The notes under the pieces are model-generated. The model searched no databases. It was not told where the DNA came from and saw only the letters and a program-made list of their open reading frames with translations. Made by a program: the position numbers and the translations under genes. Source: Nelumbo lutea (taxonomy: Eukaryota > Streptophyta > Magnoliopsida > Proteales > Nelumbonaceae). From it: a stretch of DNA of 64,000 bases. Within the stretch, counting starts at the first letter, position 1, and each line of letters starts with the position of its first letter. The DNA lies in NCBI GenBank assembly GCA_022828595.1, contig JAKGHH010000001.1, forward strand, positions 122,896,999 to 122,960,998, read 5' to 3'. Below, one piece after another: positions 57,779-64,000 of the stretch.

Positions 57779-58000
57779 TGTTGAGCAAGAGCAAGAGCAA
57801 GTGAGAGACAAGTGGAGAGAAGAGAGGGAGAGAAGAGAGGAGAGCCGAGAGGACTGAAAGCCCCTATTGAGCTTAGAGGGCGAAAGAATGATCTATTATC
57901 ATTTATACTAGTACAGCCGAACAATGTAATCAAAGAGGAAATTACATCAGTACCCTTATGGTACTAAACTTGAATACATAAACATAAACAACTGACAATT
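57779..58000 (-). repeat. 5' LTR of copia-2
   Basis: It matches 52,410-52,631 along its length with scattered substitutions and a few changes in the GAGAG-rich part. It abuts the primer site at 57,778. Confidence 0.9.
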
Positions 58001-59790
58001 GGGATTATCTAGTTTGTGGCTGATTGTTTAGGTTGTTTCATCGCTACTTGGCCATTGTAGCACTTAGGTCTCCCTCTAGGGGCTAACCCAAAAGAGAGTA
58101 GATTCTGGACCCTAGTGTTGGAAAAGTTTGAGAAAAGATTAACTGCTTGGAAAAAGAACTATATCTCTATAGGGGGTAGAGTGACTTTATTGAGAGCTAC
58201 CCTAGCAAACCTACCAGTCTATTTCCTCTCCATTTTCAGGATTCCTAATAGGGAAGCTAAGAAGTTGGAGAGATTAATGAGAAATTTCCTTTGGGAGCCA
58301 GGGAAGGAAAAGAAAGACCACCTAATTAACTGGGAAATAATTTGTAGAAGTAAAGAGGAAGGTGGTTTGGGACTAGGAAGGTTAACTCTCAAGAATAAAG
58401 CTCTCTTAGGAAAGTGGTCGTGGAGATGGCCTAGAGAAAGGGAGAGGTTATGGCACGATATAGCTAGCATACATGGTAGATTGGAAAATGGATGGGATGC
58501 GGGTGTATCACGTCAAGCTACGTTGGCTTCCCCATGGAAAGCAATCTAGAGTATCCTCCCTCAGTTTCTCAACTTTGTCAGGTATGATGTCAATTCTGGT
58601 ACCTCTGTTCTATTCTATTTTCCTTTACAAGGAAAAAGCTCTATCATTTTCTCCTTTCTCCTATTTCACCCCCCTCCTTAAGTTGGGACTTTGGCTTTCG
58701 GAGAGGCTTGAAGGATGATGAACTTAACAGTGTTTCAGATCTGTTGTCCCTTCTTGGCCGTGTCTTTTTGGACCCCCTTAGTTTGGATGTGAGGTTATGG
58801 TCCCCTCACCCAAAAGGTTACTTCACCTGTGCTTCCTTTTTTAAATCCTTTTGCTCTTCCCAGGGATAGTGGGGCTTTCCAATCAAGGAGATTTGGCCTA
58901 GACCGGTTCCATCTAAAGTTATTATTTTCTACTGGGAGGTGTTTTATAGAAAGATTAATACCTTGGACTGCTTGTAGAGGAAAAGATCTTCTTTGTGTTT
59001 GTCCCCTAACTAGTGTGTACTTTGCAGGGCTAGTGGTGAGAATTGCTCTCACTTATTTGTATCTTGTTCTTTTTCTAGTTCTATTTGGAGTTGGGTTTTC
59101 TCTTTGTTTGGATGCAAGTGGAATCTGTCCACAAATTTAAGTCAGCTATTTGACCCTTCCTTTTTTGAGTGGCCTACAGAAAAAGGAAAAATAAGGTGGA
59201 GATGTATTAGAGCAGCCGCCCTGTGGACAATCTGAACTAGGGCCATTCATTGGTTAAGAACTATGGACTTATTTCATACACTCTCCTTTGATGATTTTTG
59301 GAGAAATTGGATAGTAGTGGCTAACAACCATGCAAGGAAGGACAGGAAATTTGTAGTGTGGATGCCTCCACCTGAAGGATGGGTAAAGCTGAATTTTGAT
59401 GGAAGTAGCCAAGGAAAACTAGGCCCATCGGGGATAGGAGGGGTGCTAAGAGATAATGAAAGCAAAATATTAGCATTGTTTTCAGGCCCCGTGGGAATAG
59501 GAGACTCCAATAGAGCTGAGATGTTAGCGGCGGTACAAGGTATTCAGATTGCAGAACAATTAGGAGTTCAACACTTGGTAGTTGAAGGGGACTATGAGAT
59601 TGTTGTGGGATGGCTCAAAGAACCAGTTTCAGCTATGTGGTGACATAGAGATTAAGGAAAGTCAACTGGATCACAAGAAACATGACTATTACCTTTCTTT
59701 GGGTGGGAAGATCAGCAAATTCCTTAGTGGATGGGTTAGTGAAGCAAGGGGCTTCAAGGGAACATTTATTTTGGTTTGCTTTGTAATTCT
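58001..59790 (+). pseudogene. LINE-3 ORF2 C-terminal part: thumb, zf-RVT, RNase H
   Basis: After copia-2 the frame resumes with LGLPLGANPKESRFWTLVLE, KRLTAWKKNYISIGGRVTLL, LERLMRNFLWEPGKEKKDHL and GGLGLGRLTLKNKALLGKWS (58,115-58,549). Then come LDVRLWSPHPKGYFTCASFF (about 58,785) and a zf-RVT finger CVLCRASGENCSHLFVSC (about 59,018). The 59,263-59,643 frame holds RNase H: NFDGSSQGKLGPSGIGG, SNRAEMLAAV and VVEGDYEIVVGW, so Asp, Glu and Asp are kept. A shift at about 59,640 leads to RSANSLVDGLVKQGASREHL, which keeps the last Asp. Stops at about 58,547 and 59,234 break it. Confidence 0.85.
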
Positions 59791-59940
59791 AGTTTTGGTT
59801 AATTCTGGTCAATTTTGTTTTAATTTGATGTAAAACTTGTTAGAAGAGGTAACAACTTGTGCCTCTTCTTGGGTCTACTATATTCTCATATTTTTGATTT
59901 AATAAATTATACTCATTCATGAAAAAAAAAGAATAAGACA

Positions 59941-60036
59941 TTTGCAAGATGGTCTCCCCTCTCTGAAGGCTCATTAAAGCTGAACTCAATGGAAGTAGCT
60001 TGGGCAATCCAGGGTTATCTGGAATAGGGGTGTTCT
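59941..60036 (+). mobile_element. LINE-1, piece 3 of 4
   Basis: Continues LINE-1 after LINE-3: FARWSPLSEGSLKLN, then after a one-base shift GSSLGNPGLSGIG, the start of the RNase H domain. Cut at 60,037 by the second 1.9-kb element. Confidence 0.85.
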
Positions 60037-61950
60037 TGTTAGACAGTGTATGCCCTTAGCTCCAATCAGAATGATGTACGTTATGACATTTAATGTAAAT
60101 GAATAAAGTACATATTTGATTCATGTTATTGTGGTGTATTTTTGTGTAATACCCTTAAACTGGACACATATGAGACTCGTGTTAGTTTAGAATCTTCACA
60201 GCCGTTGGATAGATCTGGGGAGATTTATCCTGTCAAGGCTGACACTGATGTGCCGCCAAGTTGGTTGGGGTGGCTTGTCTCAGCTGCTAGGGTGAGACCT
60301 GAGGTACATGCAGTGTGGGTTTTCTTGAAACCCTGAATCGGACCAGAATTCCAGTATTACATTGGACCTTGGAGATAGATGGGCAAAACTGGAATGTTAC
60401 ACCTGACCCCTAGACTCGATTATGATACTACACTATGTGTTGGATTGGGTTGTCTTTGATATGCCAATCAGTGAGATCCTTAGAGGGGGTCAAAACCTGG
60501 GTATGTTGGGACAATCCGAGAATTCATTTGAGTGGGTGATCATAGTGACAAGATCAACCCCTTTGTCGGATAAAGTGAATGATCGGGGATGCACTCTCTT
60601 TGATGGAAACCTAAACTACTGGCAGTTGATTTCAACTGTTGAAATTTGTTTTGTAAAATATATTTATATATAGAGATATACATATATATATATATTATGG
60701 TTTCAAAATGTTTGCAAAATGTTTTAATTCCCGGGATTCATGTGAGTAGAGAGTGCAGCACTGTACCTTGTAGCTGAGGGAGATGTCCTCTCTTGTCGGG
60801 CAGTGTTTGATCATTATGGGCTGAGAGGTTAAGTGTAAGACCATTGAGGGTAATACCTGATGGGCTAATTTTGCATCTGCCCACAGCCCTTGGGTTTTTA
60901 TAAGGTGGCTTGACCCAGGGACCATTTAGTGTAAATGTTGGGCCCATTAAGAGCCCATGGTGATGGACTCAGGTGTTTACTGTTTCCTACAGTGAATTCG
61001 GCCAAGCCTTGTAACAGAGGTTGGGCTGAACCCATGTGGCTGATGTGTAGATCAATGTTTGGGTCCCACGCCATACAAGGATAGCCAACTGGGCAGTAGT
61101 TTGGAGGGTAAGTGAGCACATGGACTTAATGGGCCTAAAGCCCAATTCGAACTGGTTTAATGAGATTAATTAAAAATGGGTGGTTCTAGGATTTAGATCA
61201 GCAGATAGGAAAAGGGATTATCCCTATCCACTCAAGAGTCTAGATCCAAATAAACATTTGGATCAGGAAACTCCTAATTAGATTAGGAAGGCTGATCTTT
61301 ATCTGCAGACAAGATAAGGGATTATCCTTATCTCTTAATGAGAGTCCAGATCCAAATTAAAGATTTGGATTAGGAAACTCCTAATGGGATTAGGAGAACC
61401 TCTCTTTAAGGCTATAAATAGAAGAGTAGGGCGAACTTCCAGATCATCTAACAGACTATTGAATTCTAGAGAGAGACAACACAGTTTGACTGTACTGTCT
61501 CCTCTCCTGCTCTTGCCGCCATACCGGTTTGATCTCCACCTGTGGGAGCGATCAAGAAAGGTTCTTGATATTACCTTTTGGTAGAAAAGGTAATATGAAG
61601 TCGTGCTCACTAGCCCTCCATCACATTCTTGCTGAAGAATTTGGTTCTTGCTGAAGAACCGTCCTGTTGATTCTGCTTCATCTTGCACTGTGTCATCTTC
61701 GGTGGAAGCAATCTTTGGATTTTTCCTTGGGCATGAACACCTTCATTGGAGATTATTACTTCGTATCAGGTATATCCCTCCACTCCCTTTTGGTTTCAGA
61801 TCTGGTCCGGTTTGGTTTCAAGATTGATCATTGAAAATACATTTTTCTAACATAGGGAATGCGATTCCCACATGGGAGAGAAATTTTTGAAATTTCGCCC
61901 AACCTTCCTGTAGGGTTTGGCCATCCATATGATGGATCTCTCATCCCTTC
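60037..61950 (+). mobile_element. 1.9-kb TGTTAGA element, copy 2 (in LINE-1)
   Basis: Starts TGTTAGACAGTGTATGCCC and is related along its length to 43,042-44,957. TCTAACA at about 61,846-61,852 mirrors the TGTTAGA start, giving a 1,816-bp LTR-like unit, followed by about 95 bp (GGGAATGCGATTCCC...) also shared with copy 1. A TATAAATAG box near 61,411 could be a promoter, which fits an LTR with a long U3. It splits the LINE-1 RNase H between GLSGIGV and RNEFGEV. A TA-rich run is at about 60,665-60,697. No coding frame. Confidence 0.65.
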
Positions 61951-62440
61951 AGTTCAGAGGAATGAGTTTGGAGAGGTGGTACTGCTCTACTCAGGTTCTT
62001 TAGGAGTTGGAGATTCTGTTAGGGAAGAACTATTAGTGCTGTACAAGGGGTGCAATTTGCAAACCAATTGGGGGTAGAACAGTTGATCATTGAAGAGGAT
62101 TCCAAGGTGGTGGTGGGCTGGCTGAAAAACCCCGAGGATACTATATGATGCTATAAGAATGAAATTAAGAAATTTAATTGGCTGACAAGGAATATGTTGG
62201 TCTCTAAACAGTGGGTGGGGAGATCAGCAAATGCTTTGGTTGATGTGTTAGACAAACAAGGGGCAAATAGGGAAGAATTGTTTTGGGCTTAGCTGTGATT
62301 TATGTAATTTATTACCAGTTTACTTGTAAGCTATTGGGAGAGGCTGCAGCTCGCACCTTTCCATGGGATGTTGTATGAAATTACAATTCTAAATCAGTTT
62401 CTGAATTAATAAAATTTCTATTATTCATAAAAAAAAAACA
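61951..62440 (+). mobile_element. LINE-1, piece 4 of 4 (RNase H end, 3' UTR, poly-A)
   Basis: Resumes the RNase H frame: RNEFGEVVLLYSGSLGVGDS and VREELLVLYKG (the catalytic Glu region, with frameshift), then VVVGWLKNPED, GRSANALVDVLDKQGANREE and a stop at about 62,292. The 3' UTR ends AATAAAATTTCTATTATTCA plus an A run at about 62,431-62,440. Confidence 0.85.
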
Positions 62441-62778
62441 AATAGGAAATTTGGAAAGAAAACTAGGATCAAATTAACTTTCTCTTGACTAAAACTAGAC
62501 TTACTAAAAGATTCCTTCTACAACTACTAATATGGCTTAGAGAACAAAAGGTAACTTTACCAATTATAAAAAAAAGAAAAAACGAAATCAGTTTCTGAAT
62601 TAATAAAATTTCTATTATTCATAAAAAAAAACAAATAGGAGATTTGGAAAGGAAACTAGGACCAAGTTAACTTTCTCCTGACTAAAACTAGACTTACTAA
62701 AAGATTCCTTCTACAACTACTAATATGGCTTAGAGAACAAAAGGTAACTTTATCAATTATCAAAAAAAAAAAAAAAAG
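62391..62778. repeat. 194-bp tandem duplication of the LINE-1 3' end and flank
   Basis: The segment starting AAATCAGTTTCTGAATTAAT at 62,391 recurs at 62,585 with few differences. Each copy contains the LINE 3' end, the A run and about 140 bp of flanking DNA ending in another A-rich run, so duplication happened after LINE-1 inserted. Confidence 0.9.
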
Positions 62779-62781
62779 AGA

Positions 62782-63175
62782 AGTACGGACAGGCCCAATG
62801 CAGATTTCTGAATTCCATTGCAGATCTATCAACATTCAAAATGTCAATACCCCTACTCTATACACCAATGCCCGCTCGTGAATTGGCAACAATTCCGAGC
62901 TGGCACCCACCCCAACTGTACTTTGGGCCTAAAAATTCTGACCCTGGGCTGAGCCGTCATTCTCCCAAAAAAATGGAAAAGTACGCTGCAGCTCACTGCA
63001 GAATTCTAAATTCCACTGCAGACTTACAAAAATTCCAAATGTCAAATACCCCCACCCTATACACCAATGCCCACCCGTGAATTGGCATCAATTCCGAGCT
63101 GGCACCTACCCCAACTGTACTTTGGGCCTAAGAATTCTGATGCTGGGCTGAACCGTCATTCTCCCAGAAAAAGGT
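62782..63175. repeat. 199-bp tandem duplication
   Basis: Two copies (about 62,782-62,980 and 62,981-63,175) share ACACCAATGCCC, GAATTGGCA, TTCCGAGCTGGCACC and CCCCAACTGTACTTTGGGCC. They are more diverged than the neighbouring 194-bp duplication, so probably older. No coding frame beyond a spurious 79-codon ORF. Confidence 0.85.
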
Positions 63176-63874
63176 AACTTTACTAAACAAATAAACTAAA
63201 AAATTCAACAGAAATGACACAATTAAGATTCTTTGACTGTGATCCAAAGTCAACCAATGTAAATACTTGAAGAGTGTGTGATGTCTATCAAGAGCTTGAG
63301 ATAAAACACACTAGGGACTGATGTGGTCTGAGGTGCTTTTCTGCATATTGAGTATTTTCTATCATATTTTTCCCCTTTTTTTTTGGAAAAAGTACCTGTC
63401 ATTGCTTATGAAAACAAAAAAATAATAACCATTTTTTGTATCCAGCGGATGTAAAATGATGTACAAAAGATATATGATTCAGCCCCAGCCCCTTGCTCAG
63501 AGCATTTTAAGTATTGGGGATTTTTGATGACCCACTAGAGTTTTTCACTGCCTCTGCTGGAGAGATATCTTGGTTCTAAGTTCTAACTCTGGACCTTTAA
63601 TTTATTTTGTCTTCAAATGACTTCCATCAGCTTTGATGATCAATTTAACTGTATTCTCTTTTCTACTCCTATTTTTGTTAAAATTGCATATATTAATCAT
63701 CATGTCTATCCGCCATAAGATAGTTTATTTATTTATTTATTTATTTATTTATGAGTATGCTCATACTTTTATTTTTATCTGTTCTTTGAAAAGCAGAGTC
63801 ATACTCCTGGAGACAGAAAAAGATGAAAATGTTCAATGAAAAAAAAGATATTAGTAGCATATCTTGGATTGCAG
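63176..63874. other. Last part of the inferred intron, with TTTA microsatellite
   Basis: Unremarkable AT-rich intron sequence. A TTTA tetranucleotide run occupies about 63,725-63,753. The acceptor TTGGATTGCAG closes it at 63,874. Confidence 0.6.
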
Positions 63875-64000
63875 GTATCCGATCTGAACCCGAATACAAG
63901 GACAGGACTCCCTCAAAAGTTTTAGACTATTCTGATCCATTTGCTGTTCCCAATTTGTTGGAAGGATTGGATTCTGTGAAGTTTGGAAGTGTAACAAATG
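63875..64000 (+). CDS. Second exon of the host gene (continues past the window)
   Basis: After a strong acceptor (TCTTGGATTGCAG) the frame is open to the window end. It reads [20 protein letters not shown], then [20 protein letters not shown]. The charged, proline-containing sequence and balanced codon use look like a real plant exon, not a TE. The phase fits the exon ending at 28,151 (split Gly codon). The product is not recognised. An independent gene whose upstream exon lies elsewhere in the intron cannot be ruled out. Confidence 0.6.

Larger units (their letters stand above)
52410..58000 (-). mobile_element. Ty1/copia retrotransposon (copia-2) inserted in LINE-3
   Basis: Minus-strand element between two 222-bp LTRs. 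Minus-strand order: 5' LTR (57,779-58,000), primer site TGGTATCAGAGCAAGTTCG (initiator-Met type) next to it, gag, protease, integrase, RT, RNase H, purine tract TTGAGGGGGAG, 3' LTR (52,410-52,631). The interruption of the LINE-3 frame (GVNMNE before, LGLPLGANPK after) agrees with these ends. A clean 5-bp target duplication is not visible: TGAGG on the left, TTGGG on the right, and the right LTR ends AATT where the left has AACA. The LTRs are similar but carry several differences. Confidence 0.92.
47576..59930 (+). mobile_element. LINE-3, near full-length L1-type LINE nested in LINE-1
   Basis: Flanked by AATAAGACA target duplications (47,567-47,575 and 59,932-59,940). Contains ORF1 (47,611-50,159), ORF2 (50,200-59,790, split by copia-2), a 3' UTR and a poly-A (59,922-59,930). 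Without copia-2 it is about 6.76 kb. It has scattered stops and one-base frameshifts but is the most complete LINE here. Confidence 0.92.
28152..63874 (+). other. Inferred 35.7-kb intron of the host gene, packed with retroelements
   Basis: It begins GTAAAG after the exon at 28,031-28,151 and ends TTGGATTGCAG before the exon at 63,875. Phases agree (phase 1 on both sides). No other plausible host exon was found between; all good frames in the interval are TE frames. The host stretches left are 28,152-30,630 and 63,176-63,874, in which I see nothing coding. The intron is inferred, not proven. Confidence 0.5.

Noticed and set aside
62841..63080. 79-codon plus-strand ORF
   Set aside because: It crosses the join of the 199-bp tandem duplication and repeats its own translation (LYTPMPARELATIP and LYTNAHP); no independent coding evidence.

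Overview
The window reads as nuclear DNA of a flowering plant, from a TE-rich region with one host gene. Support comes from plant-type Ty3/gypsy (Tat lineage) and Ty1/copia elements primed from a TGGTATCAGAGC site, L1-type LINEs whose ORF2 ends in a plant-style RNase H domain, Helitron Rep remnants, MITE-like foldbacks and very long AT-rich stretches. Very large introns filled with LINEs are known in grapevine and some basal eudicots, but the species cannot be fixed from this sequence.

Layout. 1-9,085: the 5' LTR, leader, gag, pol and part of the 3' region of a decayed gypsy element on the minus strand, carrying a coiled-coil ORF in antisense. 9,089-10,560: minus-strand Helitron Rep remnant, cut exactly where the gypsy LTR ends. 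10,600-17,000: extremely AT-rich DNA with microsatellites and a 758-bp tandem duplication. 18,669-19,522: head-to-tail cluster of hAT-like MITEs. 19,860-22,615: old LINE with a 1.15-kb insert. 23,048-25,450: array of GCCCAAGCC-rich repeats. 26,425-27,025: foldback element with a GC-rich core.

27,460-28,151 looks like the promoter, 5' UTR and first coding exon of a host gene on the plus strand. The next exon starts at 63,875 in a compatible phase, so almost everything between is probably one 35.7-kb intron. In this intron lie: a copia element (30,737-36,243, TSD AAAAC) inside a minus-strand retroelement remnant; a minus-strand LINE piece with a 5'-truncated plus-strand LINE tail inserted in it; and a nested LINE complex at 38,352-62,440.

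In the nest, an old LINE (LINE-1) is split into four pieces. LINE-2 (39,940-47,492) and LINE-3 (47,576-59,930) each inserted into it, both with recognisable target-site duplications. A 1.9-kb TGTTAGA-ended element inserted into LINE-2 and another copy into LINE-1. A second copia element (52,410-58,000, minus strand) inserted into LINE-3. All three LINEs lie in the sense direction of the host gene.

Almost all TE reading frames carry stops, frameshifts or lost catalytic residues. No element looks autonomous; the best kept frames are the RT/RNase H of copia-2 (407 aa), LINE-3 ORF1 (469 aa) and the RNase H end of LINE-2 (304 aa). No tRNA, rRNA, CRISPR or prokaryotic signal was seen.
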